Shown here: positions 1 through 7,887 of the stretch, piece after piece
Position numbering within the stretch: position 1 is the first letter of the stretch
Layout of the letters: each line of letters opens with the position of its first letter
NCBI GenBank assembly: GCA_964528765.1
Contig: CAZGVA010000002.1
Coordinates: 1-38,205 of the forward strand
Direction: 5' to 3'
Source: JABICX01 sp964528765
GTDB taxonomy: Archaea > Nanobdellota > Nanobdellia > UBA10117 > JABICX01
DNA length: 38,205 bases
Notes under the pieces: model-generated
What the model was told of the DNA's origin: nothing
What the model saw: the letters and a program-made list of their open reading frames with translations, nothing else
Database searches by the model: none
Program-made: the position numbers and the translations under genes

Positions 1-660
1 TTTCGATTTAAGTGATTCAATTTGATCATAAGTGTCTTTGATCTTTTGACTTAAATCTTCGAGACCAATACTTTCTAAAAAAGATTCAGTATCAATTTTT
101 TCTCTTAAAGTTTTATTGCGCAAGGTTACGCAATTATTTCGAGCAATTTCAAATTTATTTAAACCCATTAATTCATCGATACGTTTTTTACGTTCTTTTG
201 GCGAAAGTTTCAAAATCATATCAGTGTCATTTTGCATAGCATAGACAGTTCTTAGAAATATTTCATCATCAATTCCCAATGTTTTTTTAACAAACTCATT
301 AATTTGAGTTGTTTGTGGGCCTGCAAGTAATTTATTATCTTTATCTCTTACTGAACCTTCGCTTGCATTTTTTTTGCCATCAATTTTTCTTTTTATTATT
401 AAAGAATTTCCTTGAGGAGGTGTTAATGATAAAGTTATTTCAGATACTTTTATTTCAGCATCTCTTGAAATAATATCTGACGATTTTAAATCGCGATGTT
501 TTAATTCAGAAAATGTTCCAAAAAGCGCAAAAGATATTGCTTGAAGAACGGATGATTTACCGGCACCCATTGAACCAATTAATACATTTGTACCGGGTTC
601 AAATTTCAAGGTGCTATCTCTGTGGCTTTTCCAATTTTTAAGTTGTATATTTGTTATCAT
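1..660 (-). CDS. rad50: Rad50 ATPase, N-terminal part (truncated by window edge)
   Basis: Only the first 220 codons are in the window; the gene runs off the left edge. I translated it from the ATG at 658-660. The protein opens with an ABC-ATPase half: Walker A GSMGAGKSS at residues 29-37 and the Q-loop region AMQNDTD near residue 141. It then enters a charged helical stretch, the start of the coiled coil. Rad50 with Mre11 forms the complex that processes double-strand breaks. Its ATG overlaps the stop of the upstream mre11 gene as ATGA (657-660), so the two are translationally coupled. The signature motif, hook and C-terminal half lie outside the window. Confidence 0.93.
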   Translation of the reverse strand, partial: MITNIQLKNWKSHRDSTLKFEPGTNVLIGSMGAGKSSVLQAISFALFGTFSELKHRDLKSSDIISRDAEIKVSEITLSLTPPQGNSLIIKRKIDGKKNASEGSVRDKDNKLLAGPQTTQINEFVKKTLGIDDEIFLRTVYAMQNDTDMILKLSPKERKKRIDELMGLNKFEIARNNCVTLRNKTLREKIDTESFLESIGLEDLSQKIKDTYDQIESLKSK

Positions 661-1865
661 TGCAATTTACCTTCAACAAGTTCTTCGAATAATTCTATTA
701 CTTTTTTAGCTTCTTCAGGGGTTTTAACTTTCATATTTTCAAGTAAAAGTTTCATACCAATATCTTCAATTGAAACTTTTTTTTGTTTAAGATCATAAAG
801 AAGTTTAGCTCGTTCAGTTAGTTGCGCGCTTTGAACTTTTGTTTTATCAAAATAAATTAATGCTTTTTCTGAGAATTTTTTAGATAGTCTGCTGAAATTA
901 ATATCTGTTGGCAGAAATCCTTTAGATAAAGAACCTTTTAGTTTAAATCGTATTATTGGCGATAATGAACTTGTATGTATTTTTAAAATGCTTATAATTT
1001 TTTCTTGAACTTCGGTAATAATTTCTGAAGGTTTTTTGTTAGTTACGTCAAGATGTTCATAATTGAATTTTCTTACACAATTAATCTTTTCAAAAGAGAC
1101 ATTTAATTTATCTTCTTTTGTGTCAATTATGTAAAATCCTTTTTCTCGTTGCGCTTCAATTTTTTTTAATTGCGTTCTTACTGTTGAACCTGGGACTAAT
1201 ATAAGCGTATTTGTCAATGGATGTTTATCTTCAACACGCCAATGTATATGACCTAATAAAAATAAATTAAATCCTGACGGAAGATCCGAATAACTCATTA
1301 CATCTTGTTTTACATCAGGTATTAATTCTTTGAAGGTTTGATGAATCATGAGAAAATTAAGTACTTGTGGAAATGGTTTTGGTGACCACGATTTCATTGC
1401 TTGTGCGGCAAACTGATCAGGAACACCGGATAAACCATGTATTCCAATACGTTCATTATTTGCTTCAATAAGTGCGGATTCTGCGTGAAGATATGTTAAA
1501 AAACCTGCTTTTTGAAGTAGTTGTATTGGATTTACATTGTCAGGGTTTCGTTTTTCATGAGTTCCATATATAGTAATAATTGCAGGAATTTCTTGATTTA
1601 AACTTTCATCTTTGTCATTCGATTTTAAATTTATAACTTTGATTTTAGGCAGTTTTTTCAGCTGAGCAAATAGTTCAATTGACTGACTTATAATTTCAGG
1701 TTTAGGTATTTTATCATGAAATATATCCCCCGGCATAAGAATTAAATCTACTTTTTCAGATAATATTTTAGTGAATGCTTCTTGTGCATTTCTAAATGCA
1801 TCTTTTCCTCTTTCTGTCCCAAATTGAAACCCTAAATGTAAATCTGAAATAACAGCTATTCGCAT
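657..1865 (-). CDS. mre11: Mre11 nuclease (calcineurin-like phosphoesterase)
   Basis: A 402-residue metallophosphoesterase that forms the nuclease half of Mre11-Rad50. Visible metal-binding motifs are SDLH (D8, H10), PGDIFHD (D47), a GTHE block at 101-104, MIHQTF (H175) and LLGHIH (H206, H208). The order and spacing fit Mre11/SbcD. Canonical family members read GN-H-D/E in the third motif, with Asn as a metal ligand; here that position is Thr102. The C-terminal capping region, about 250-402, is lysine-rich. It is first gene of an operon with rad50 (4-nt overlap). An AT-rich TATA-like element about 25 nt upstream of the ATG suggests a short or absent 5' leader. Confidence 0.92.
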   Translation of the reverse strand: MRIAVISDLHLGFQFGTERGKDAFRNAQEAFTKILSEKVDLILMPGDIFHDKIPKPEIISQSIELFAQLKKLPKIKVINLKSNDKDESLNQEIPAIITIYGTHEKRNPDNVNPIQLLQKAGFLTYLHAESALIEANNERIGIHGLSGVPDQFAAQAMKSWSPKPFPQVLNFLMIHQTFKELIPDVKQDVMSYSDLPSGFNLFLLGHIHWRVEDKHPLTNTLILVPGSTVRTQLKKIEAQREKGFYIIDTKEDKLNVSFEKINCVRKFNYEHLDVTNKKPSEIITEVQEKIISILKIHTSSLSPIIRFKLKGSLSKGFLPTDINFSRLSKKFSEKALIYFDKTKVQSAQLTERAKLLYDLKQKKVSIEDIGMKLLLENMKVKTPEEAKKVIELFEELVEGKLQ

Positions 1866-1884
1866 AAATTTATTTTGAAGTTGA

Positions 1885-1894
1885 GTTTTAAATT
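1885..1894 (-). promoter_or_regulatory. TATA-like box for mre11-rad50
   Basis: AATTTAAAAC read on the minus strand, centred about 25 nt upstream of the mre11 ATG at 1865. This is the spacing expected for an archaeal TATA box driving a leaderless transcript. Assigned by position and composition only. Confidence 0.4.
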
Positions 1895-1932
1895 AATTAG
1901 TAGGTTGGACTGGTGAAATACCAGATAGATAA

Positions 1933-1948
1933 CGTTTTTAAACGATAC
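1933..1948 (+). promoter_or_regulatory. TATA-like box for the orphan gene at 1963
   Basis: CGTTTTTAAACGATAC lies about 22 nt upstream of the ATG at 1963. Its core CGTTTTTAAACG is nearly self-complementary, so it could also be an operator. Assigned by position and composition only. Confidence 0.4.
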
Positions 1949-1962
1949 TTAACAGTAACACT

Positions 1963-2358
1963 ATGCATAAACTTGGATATACGCCATATGCTCCAAAAAT
2001 TGGTACAGAAGACCCACGCAGTGAGGGATTTCTTGTGGGTTTTGATTCAACGTATTCTACGCGTGTAGAAAAAATTATTAAAGATGGAAGTATGGAATTG
2101 CGTGCAGGAGTAATTGGCGAAAATAGAATTAGCGGATATGTTCATGAATTAGATGAATTAATGCTAGATGGGATAGCAAAACGAATTTTAGATGATAATA
2201 CTAAAGCAATGCTTAATAATTTACGAGTAAGGTTTACTCAACGTCTTGGCGAAGATCCTATGGCGCATCCTGTGGCAAGAGATAATTTTGGTGATGTTGC
2301 AAATTATTCTGAATTTAGAGAATCTAGTATAAAATCAGAAGCATTTATTCGTAAATGA
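1963..2358 (+). CDS. Hypothetical protein, 131 aa
   Basis: Not recognised. This is a soluble, charged protein without signal peptide or membrane segment, Cys-free, with alternating strand-like and helical stretches (for example the acidic segment around HELDEL and a helix near residues 72-95). It is divergent from mre11, with a 97-nt intergenic region and its own TATA-like box, so it is probably a single-gene unit. Codon use resembles its neighbours. The neighbouring minus-strand gene converges on it 12 nt downstream, leaving no room for a long terminator. The ATG start is supported by the promoter spacing. No function can be proposed. Confidence 0.6.
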   Translation: MHKLGYTPYAPKIGTEDPRSEGFLVGFDSTYSTRVEKIIKDGSMELRAGVIGENRISGYVHELDELMLDGIAKRILDDNTKAMLNNLRVRFTQRLGEDPMAHPVARDNFGDVANYSEFRESSIKSEAFIRK

Positions 2359-2370
2359 ATTTAATAATTT

Positions 2371-2748
2371 CTACGTATTGAGATATTTCTTTGTTTTACG
2401 ATGTTTTAATCCAATATCTTTTACGAAGAAGTGGGGACTCAGAGTTGCAGAAGAATTTTGAGCTAAATCAACTAAGGTTTCGCCAAGTGAGCGCCACTCT
2501 TTTGTTTTTGAAGGTATTGGTAAATAAACTGTGCAGAATTCTCCAGTAGTATTTTTACAACCAATTATTTTTGGAGTAGTATAATGACCACCGCTTTTGT
2601 TACAAATAATTTGTGAATCCGTGATGTCGATTCCTTCATCAATTAGTTTTAAAAGTAATCCTGCAGCTTTTTCATTTCGCTGTTGCTTGTCTTTTGCAAG
2701 CTTATAAAAATTAGCACCTAACATTGACTTAGTTAACTGTATTTCCAT
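2371..2748 (-). CDS. Hypothetical protein, 125 aa
   Basis: Not recognised. The N-terminal 40 residues look helical and charged. A Cys-containing middle (IICNKSGGHY, then IIGCKN and GEFCTVYLP) could form beta strands. The C-terminus is basic (KHRKTKKY). There are three Cys but no clear CxxC pair, so a zinc site is not supported. There is no signal peptide or membrane helix. It has its own TATA-like element 25 nt upstream of the ATG and is convergent with the orphan at 1963. It is divergent from the leader ORF/winged-helix unit. Confidence 0.55.
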   Translation of the reverse strand: MEIQLTKSMLGANFYKLAKDKQQRNEKAAGLLLKLIDEGIDITDSQIICNKSGGHYTTPKIIGCKNTTGEFCTVYLPIPSKTKEWRSLGETLVDLAQNSSATLSPHFFVKDIGLKHRKTKKYLNT

Positions 2749-2766
2749 GTACTAAAACTCAAAAAT

Positions 2767-2778
2767 GGTTTATAATGC
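2767..2778 (-). promoter_or_regulatory. TATA-like box for the 125-aa orphan
   Basis: GCATTATAAACC on the minus strand, centred about 25 nt upstream of the ATG at 2748. It faces the plus-strand promoter near 2818-2830, so this is a divergent promoter region. Confidence 0.45.
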
Positions 2779-2816
2779 TTTCGTATTAACTTTTTTCCAC
2801 AATTTGCCGGTCTAAA

Positions 2817-2830
2817 AACCGTTATAAACG
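2817..2830 (+). promoter_or_regulatory. TATA-like box upstream of leader ORF, winged-helix gene and tRNA-Pro
   Basis: ACCGTTATAAACG is centred near 2825, about 29 nt before the ATG of a 15-codon ORF at 2854. Transcription from here would run through the hairpin at 2872, the winged-helix gene, tRNA-Pro and possibly proS. Confidence 0.45.
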
Positions 2831-2853
2831 ATAATTTTTAGTAATAATTAGCT

Positions 2854-2901
2854 ATGAAAACAGCAAATAATGAAGGTGGTTACCTTCCTAATCAACTGTG
2901 A
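2854..2901 (+). CDS. Possible 15-aa leader peptide ORF
   Basis: ATG to TGA encodes MKTANNEGGYLPNQL. The ATG sits where a leaderless transcript from the TATA-like box near 2825 should begin. The ORF contains a 6-bp inverted repeat (2872-2887). It ends 29 nt before the GTG of the winged-helix gene, in another frame. An ORF this short can occur by chance, so this is a weak call; a non-coding 5' leader with a hairpin is the main alternative. Confidence 0.25.
   Translation: MKTANNEGGYLPNQL
2872..2887 (+). repeat. Hairpin-forming inverted repeat in 5' leader
   Basis: GAAGGT-GGTT-ACCTTC: perfect 6-bp arms with a 4-nt loop, lying between the promoter and the winged-helix gene. It could be an RNA hairpin, or an operator for the adjacent regulator. 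Confidence 0.4.
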
Positions 2902-2930
2902 GAATTCTAATGTAGCTAAAGCTTTTCAAG

Positions 2931-3152
2931 GTGATTTACCCCCATGTTCGTAAACTTATTCTTTTAGTGATAGCTAGAAATGTGGGAACTAGTCAGAAAG
3001 AAATAATTTTCAAAACAGGATTTTCAGAAAGATGCGTTCGAAATAATTTAAAATTTCTTGAGGAGCGTAACTTGATTTCATCTAGCCGTGATTTTCGCAA
3101 TCTTAACTTTAAGCAATATAAAATTAAGGAGGATTTTGGGGTTGTAGTGTAA
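2931..3152 (+). CDS. Small winged-helix DNA-binding protein, 73 aa
   Basis: A probable transcription regulator made of a single winged helix-turn-helix. The first helix is about residues 5-17. An HTH follows, with SQKEIIFKTG then FSERCVRNNLKFLEERNLI as recognition helix, and the wing reaches about residue 65. The pattern resembles ArsR/MarR-type minimal domains. GTG at 2931 is the first start after an in-frame TAG at 2913. The last five codons and the stop overlap the first 15 nt of tRNA-Pro, an unusual arrangement: the mRNA and tRNA must be alternative products or be separated by processing. Its closeness to tRNA-Pro and proS raises the possibility of local control, which is inference only. 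Confidence 0.65.
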   Translation: MIYPHVRKLILLVIARNVGTSQKEIIFKTGFSERCVRNNLKFLEERNLISSSRDFRNLNFKQYKIKEDFGVVV

Positions 3153-3210
3153 CTTGGTATCACTCAGCGTTTGGGACGCTGAAATCCAGATTCGAATTCT
3201 GGCAGCCCCA
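3138..3210 (+). tRNA. tRNA-Pro (anticodon UGG)
   Basis: A 73-nt cloverleaf without intron. Acceptor GGGGTTG pairs with CAGCCCC, discriminator A, no encoded CCA. The anticodon stem CAGCG/CGCTG carries the loop TTTGGGA, giving UGG. The T-arm is CAGA-TTCGAAT-TCTG type. It lies only 37 nt upstream of the prolyl-tRNA synthetase start, on the same strand. Its first 15 nt are shared with the 3' end of the winged-helix ORF. Confidence 0.95.
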
Positions 3211-3247
3211 TCAAAACAAATATAAACTTTAGGATGTGATATATAAT

Positions 3248-4660
3248 ATGAAGAACAAAAAAGAAAATTTTTCAGAATGGTATACTGAAGTAATTCAAGA
3301 AGCTGGATTAATGGATTATACAAAAGTATCTGGTTGTATTATTTTTAAACCATATGCTTATGCAATTTGGGAAAAAATGGTTGCAGAAGTTGATAAACGA
3401 TTTAAGAAAATGGGCATTAAAAATGCATATTTTCCACTTCTAATGCCAAAGAGTCTTTTGATGAAAGAAGTGGAACATTTCAAAGGTTTTGCACCAGAAG
3501 TTGCATGGGTTACAAAAACTGGAAATACGGAGTTAGAAGAACCTCTTGCAATTAGACCTACATCAGAAGTTATTATGTATGATTCTTATGCTAAATGGAT
3601 TAGAAGCCATAGAGATTTACCTTTGCGATTAAATCAATGGAATACTGTAATTAGATGGGAATTTAAACACCCAACACCATTTTTACGGACTAGAGAAATT
3701 CTTTGGAATGAAGGACATACAGCATTTGCTACGAAAAAAGAAGCTGAAGCAGAAGGAAAACAAATTATGAGTCTTTGGAAAGAGATTAATGAGGATTATT
3801 TAGCTTTACCTGGAATTGAAGGACGCAAAACCGACAAAGAAAAATTTCCTGGAGCAGAATATACTCTCACTTTTGAGTATATTATGCCAGATAAAAAAGC
3901 AATACAGGGAGCAGATTTTCATCATGATGGTCAAAATTTCTCAAAAATGTTTAAAATACAATTTTTAGATGAAAATGAAAAAAAGCAATATGTCTGGCAA
4001 AATACTTTTGCGATGACTACTCGACAGATTGGTATTATGATTGCAACACATGGTGATGATAAAGGATTAGTTTTACCACCAAAAATTGCCCCAATTCAAA
4101 TAATAATTATACCTATTTTTGATGCTAAAAGCAAGAAAAAAGTGTTATTAGTGTCAAGCAAAATTAAAGAGCAACTTACTGATTTTTCTGTTGAAATTGA
4201 CGATAGAGAGGGATATTCACCTGGATGGAAGTTCCATGATGCTGAACTAAAAGGTATTCCTCTACGTATTGAAATTGGACCCAGAGATATTGAGAAAAAA
4301 ATGGTAGTTATGGCACGGAGAGACACTGGCGTCAAGGTTGACGTCAAAATGAGCCAAATAAAGAAAGAATCTGCTCATTTACTAGCAGATATACAGCAAA
4401 ATCTTTACAAAAAAGCTAAGAAGTTTTTAGAGTACAGTATTAATGAGGCTAGCAATATGGCTGCTTTTGAAAAGATATTATCTATACAAAAAGGATTTAT
4501 TCGAGCAGGATGGTGCGGCTCGCAAAAATGCGAAGATAGTATTAAAGATAGGACTGGAGCAAAAATTACGAATTTACCCTATAATCTAAAAGCTACAGGT
4601 AATTGTATTTATTGCAGTAAATCTGCTAAATATGTGGCGCATTTTGCGAAAAGTTACTAA
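3248..4660 (+). CDS. proS: Prolyl-tRNA synthetase, archaeal/eukaryotic type
   Basis: Charges tRNA-Pro with proline in the cytoplasm. It is a class II aminoacyl-tRNA synthetase of about 470 residues. Motif 2 region includes RPTSE and later FLRTREILWNEGHTAF; motif 3 region includes TTRQIG. An anticodon-binding domain covers about 280-385. The C-terminal zinc domain has Cys pairs (CGSQKC and CIYC), and the protein ends in Tyr (AKSY), as is usual for archaeal/eukaryotic ProRS. An upstream GTG at 3236 is open. I prefer ATG 3248 because the GGATGTGAT-like Shine-Dalgarno then has good spacing. It follows tRNA-Pro directly and is followed 73 nt later by psmB. Confidence 0.95.
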   Translation: MKNKKENFSEWYTEVIQEAGLMDYTKVSGCIIFKPYAYAIWEKMVAEVDKRFKKMGIKNAYFPLLMPKSLLMKEVEHFKGFAPEVAWVTKTGNTELEEPLAIRPTSEVIMYDSYAKWIRSHRDLPLRLNQWNTVIRWEFKHPTPFLRTREILWNEGHTAFATKKEAEAEGKQIMSLWKEINEDYLALPGIEGRKTDKEKFPGAEYTLTFEYIMPDKKAIQGADFHHDGQNFSKMFKIQFLDENEKKQYVWQNTFAMTTRQIGIMIATHGDDKGLVLPPKIAPIQIIIIPIFDAKSKKKVLLVSSKIKEQLTDFSVEIDDREGYSPGWKFHDAELKGIPLRIEIGPRDIEKKMVVMARRDTGVKVDVKMSQIKKESAHLLADIQQNLYKKAKKFLEYSINEASNMAAFEKILSIQKGFIRAGWCGSQKCEDSIKDRTGAKITNLPYNLKATGNCIYCSKSAKYVAHFAKSY

Positions 4661-4733
4661 TCTTTCCAAACGTAAGCTTTTTAAGTCTGAATATATTCAT
4701 ATTTTATTCTTAGTAATTAAGGAGATATTAATT

Positions 4734-5366
4734 ATGGAAAAGCAATATAAAAAAGGTACAACTACGGTAGGTATAATTTGCAAAGACGGTGTTATTTTAG
4801 CTGCAGATCAATTAGCTAGTTTAGGTGATTTCCAATTCAATAAAGATGCTAAAAAAGTATTCAAAATAGCCAATAATCTTGCAATGACTACTGCAGGAAC
4901 TGTTGGTGACAATCAAGCAATTTTACGTTTAATTAAAGCTCAAATGCGATTATATGAGTTAGATATTGGACAACCAACGGTTAAATCAGCTGTAACTTTA
5001 CTTTCTAATATTCTATCTGACAAATATTTGTATAGTTATTTACCTTACGGTCTTTTTGATTTAATTGGCGGATACGATACAAAACCACGTCTATTTAGTA
5101 TAGATCCGGTAGGTGGTCTTGGTGATGAGAAAAAATTCGCAGCAACTGGATCAGGTATGGTCGTTGCATATGGTATTCTTGATGCAAATTATAAATCTGG
5201 TATAAATATGGTAGAAGGAGTAAAATTGAGTGTAAACGCCATTGTAGCAGCACGTAAGAGAGTTAGTTCTGTTGGTGGCGATAATATTACTGTTTTTAAG
5301 ATAAGTGCTAAAGGTGTAGAAGAAGTTTCTGCAGAAGATGTATTAAATATTGCTAAAGCATATTAA
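4734..5366 (+). CDS. psmB: Proteasome beta subunit
   Basis: Catalytic subunit of the archaeal 20S proteasome, an N-terminal threonine hydrolase. The 210-residue precursor starts MEKQYKKG followed by TTTVG. Self-cleavage after Gly8 would expose Thr9 as Thr1. The catalytic Asp17 (AADQ) and Lys33 (KVFKI) equivalents are visible, as is the late GSG/GGDNIT region. The 8-residue propeptide is typical in length. Reading could extend upstream into the proS end, but ATG 4734 has a strong Shine-Dalgarno (AAGGAGAT, 4719-4726) and gives the normal propeptide. It is followed 40 nt later by fttA, a neighbour seen in many archaea. The alpha subunit is not in the window. Confidence 0.95.
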   Translation: MEKQYKKGTTTVGIICKDGVILAADQLASLGDFQFNKDAKKVFKIANNLAMTTAGTVGDNQAILRLIKAQMRLYELDIGQPTVKSAVTLLSNILSDKYLYSYLPYGLFDLIGGYDTKPRLFSIDPVGGLGDEKKFAATGSGMVVAYGILDANYKSGINMVEGVKLSVNAIVAARKRVSSVGGDNITVFKISAKGVEEVSAEDVLNIAKAY

Positions 5367-5406
5367 TAATTAAATAATTAACTAATTAAGTTACGGAACG
5401 ATAATA

Positions 5407-7284
5407 ATGACTGTGATTGATAAAATTCTAGAGAAAGTACCTCGCGACGCAATGATAGTTAATACCGCATACGAAGGTGCTAACATAATCTTGTATACTA
5501 AAAATAAGCGATTTTTAATGCATGGTGGCGATATTGTACGAAGACTTGTTGAAGATTTTAAAAAGCGAATTGAATTAAGAGCAGATTCATCAGTTCGTAT
5601 GGATCCAGAAACTACGCTTGCGTTTGTAAATAAAAGTATGCCCAAAGATGCAGATATTACAAATGTAATTTTAGAACCTGCACGAAGTTTAATTATAATT
5701 GAATCAAAAAATCCCGGTAGAGCAATTGGTAAAGATGGTGAACATCTAAAAAATATTAAAGAAAAAACATATTGGACACCAATTGTACGTAGAGAATCTA
5801 CAATACCTTCCAAAATAACTCAAAATATTAGAAAAGTTTTATATGAAGATAATATTGAACGTAGAAAGTTTTTACACAAAGTTGGCGAGCGTATATATGA
5901 ACACAAAAAATCATCAGGAAAAGAAATGTGGGCGCGTATATCCTTGTTAGGTGGCGCACGCCAAGTTGGAAGAAGTTGTCTTTTACTTCAAACACCTGAA
6001 TCTAAAATTTTGTTAGATTGTGGTGTTAATGTAGCAGCAAGTGGAAGTGACTCATATCCAATTTTAACTGCACCCGAATTTGATATACAAGATATTGATG
6101 CAGTAATTATATCTCACGCGCATCTTGATCACGCGGGATTTTTACCTTATCTATTCAAGTATGGTTATAATGGTCCAGTTTATTGCACAGCTCCAACTAG
6201 AGATGTTATGGCATTACTTCAATTAGATTATATTAAAGTTTCACATGCACAAGCAAAAAATGCGATTTATTCTGCAGAAGATATTAAACAAGTTGTTAAA
6301 AATACAATTGTTTTAGATTATAATGAAGTTACGGATATAACGCCAGATATAAGAATTACTTTGTATAATGCAGGTCATATTTTAGGTTCATCTATGATTC
6401 ATTTACATATTGGTGAAGGTTGGCATAATGTTCTTTATACAGGCGATTTCAAAACTATTCCAACAAAATTACTTAATCCAGGACATTGGACATTCCCTCG
6501 TGTAGAAACATTAATTACGGAGAGTACATATGGTGCACCAGAAGATATTATGGAATCTCGTGAAAAAAGCGAGACAGAACTTATTAAGTTAGTTAGAGAA
6601 ACGATTAAGAAAAAAGGTAAAGTTTTAATTCCCGTTCTTGGAGTTGGTAGAGCTCAAGAAGTCATGGTTATTTTAGAATCAGTTTTTAGAAAAGAAAAAC
6701 TTAGTGCTCCGATTTATGTTGATGGAATGGTTTGGGATGTTACTGCAATACATAATGCATATCCAAGTTTCTTAAATAAAGAAATTGTACAACAGATTTT
6801 TTATAATAATCAAGATCCATTTAGTGCAGGTTTGTTTAAAGAAGTTGCAGGATATAAAGAAAGACAAGAAGTTATTAGTGGCGGACCTTGTGTTGTCTTA
6901 GCTACATCTGGAATGCTTGTAGGTGGACCGTCTGTTGAATACTTAAAGAAATTTTGTGAAAATAAAAAAAATCGTTTAATCTTTGTAGGTTATCAGGCAG
7001 AAGGATCTTTAGGAAATAAATTACAACGTGGTGCAACTAGTTTTATGGAGAACAATGAGCATTTTGAAATTAATTTAGATATACATACTCTTGCAGGTTT
7101 ATCAGGACATTCTGACAGAAAAGAATTGATAGATTATGTTCGTAAAATCGAGCCAAGACCTAGAAAAATTATGATTGTACATGGCGAAAACTCAAAGTGT
7201 TTAAATTTAGCTTCAACATATCATAAAGAATTTAAAGTTGAAACAACAGCTCCACGTAATTTAGATGCAGTTCGATTAAGATAA
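5407..7284 (+). CDS. fttA: FttA/aCPSF1: KH-domain beta-CASP ribonuclease, transcription terminator
   Basis: The archaeal CPSF73-like nuclease that cleaves nascent RNA at U-rich sites and terminates transcription. Domains in order: two N-terminal KH-like domains (about 1-145; the second has GRAIGKDG at 104-111); a metallo-beta-lactamase core with HAHLDH at 237-242, NAGHILGS and the YTGDF motif; a beta-CASP insert, about 380-530; and a C-terminal MBL half with LSGHSDR and VHGE. At 625 residues it is close to the family norm of about 635. It sits 40 nt after psmB. U-tracts in several intergenic regions here, such as 13014-13040, are possible substrates. Confidence 0.96.
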   Translation: MTVIDKILEKVPRDAMIVNTAYEGANIILYTKNKRFLMHGGDIVRRLVEDFKKRIELRADSSVRMDPETTLAFVNKSMPKDADITNVILEPARSLIIIESKNPGRAIGKDGEHLKNIKEKTYWTPIVRRESTIPSKITQNIRKVLYEDNIERRKFLHKVGERIYEHKKSSGKEMWARISLLGGARQVGRSCLLLQTPESKILLDCGVNVAASGSDSYPILTAPEFDIQDIDAVIISHAHLDHAGFLPYLFKYGYNGPVYCTAPTRDVMALLQLDYIKVSHAQAKNAIYSAEDIKQVVKNTIVLDYNEVTDITPDIRITLYNAGHILGSSMIHLHIGEGWHNVLYTGDFKTIPTKLLNPGHWTFPRVETLITESTYGAPEDIMESREKSETELIKLVRETIKKKGKVLIPVLGVGRAQEVMVILESVFRKEKLSAPIYVDGMVWDVTAIHNAYPSFLNKEIVQQIFYNNQDPFSAGLFKEVAGYKERQEVISGGPCVVLATSGMLVGGPSVEYLKKFCENKKNRLIFVGYQAEGSLGNKLQRGATSFMENNEHFEINLDIHTLAGLSGHSDRKELIDYVRKIEPRPRKIMIVHGENSKCLNLASTYHKEFKVETTAPRNLDAVRLR

Positions 7285-7286
7285 AT

Positions 7287-7310
7287 TAAAATTATTTTTT
7301 AAATAAAAAA
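7287..7310. terminator. Shared T-tract between convergent fttA and eS1
   Basis: The 26-nt gap between the convergent stops carries a run of six T on the plus strand (7296-7301) and a run of A that gives a U-tract on the minus strand. This is consistent with bidirectional U-tract termination; there is no hairpin. Confidence 0.45.
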
Positions 7311-7886
7311 TTACATTCGTTTAATTTTCCAAGTTATAACACTAACTGGATAAATTGTTTTTAATTGAGTCTTTAAACTATTGGAAATAGTTTTTGGCGT
7401 TGTAATTGCAAATACATCTTTTAGTTCTCTATTTTTAATGTATGCTTCAATATAATTGCGTGCTATTTTTTGAAGCTCAGTTTGAACACTTCTTACAACT
7501 TTATTTTGTAGTAATATGTATGCTTTAATCCGAATATTTTCTTTGTCTTTTGTTACACCATCGACAATCGTAATTATTCGACTTTTTGATCGTCTTTCAA
7601 TTCTTTGAATCTGAGAATTCTGAACAAATATTTCTAGCGGTTCTGTTTGGCAAGTTTCTCCTTGAACTTTTACAATTCTTAATTTTATTTTGCTACTAGA
7701 ATCGCGCATTGAGCCAGAAATTTCTTTAACGGGAATACAAGTTGTTCTTCCAGGTAGTTCAGCAGGTTCATATGCAGTAACTTCGCCAATTTCTACAGAA
7801 TTTAAATACGTAGGTGTGACTACTCTGAACCATTTCTTTTTTCCTTTTCGTATTACCTGTTTTGATTTTACTTTCGTTTTAACCAT
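7311..7886 (-). CDS. rps3ae: Small-subunit ribosomal protein eS1 (S3Ae)
   Basis: A 191-residue archaeal/eukaryotic-specific 30S protein near the mRNA exit. The N-terminus is basic (VRKGKKKWFRVVTP with the following TYLNSVEIGE block). A beta-rich core contains LPGRT and a KLRIV-type strand, and the C-terminal part has the VQTELQKIARNYIEAY helix. Length and order match archaeal S3Ae. It lies a couple of nucleotides downstream of uS15 and is probably co-transcribed with it, a common archaeal pairing. Confidence 0.93.
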   Translation of the reverse strand: MVKTKVKSKQVIRKGKKKWFRVVTPTYLNSVEIGEVTAYEPAELPGRTTCIPVKEISGSMRDSSSKIKLRIVKVQGETCQTEPLEIFVQNSQIQRIERRSKSRIITIVDGVTKDKENIRIKAYILLQNKVVRSVQTELQKIARNYIEAYIKNRELKDVFAITTPKTISNSLKTQLKTIYPVSVITWKIKRM

Positions 7887-7887
7887 T

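Noticed and set aside
3078..3323. 81-codon minus-strand ORF across tRNA-Pro and the proS start
   Set aside because: It crosses a convincing tRNA and the N-terminus of ProRS and has no motif.
4632..4733. 34-codon extension of the proteasome beta subunit frame
   Set aside because: It overlaps the end of proS and would give an abnormally long propeptide; ATG 4734 has AAGGAGAT upstream and the usual 8-residue propeptide.
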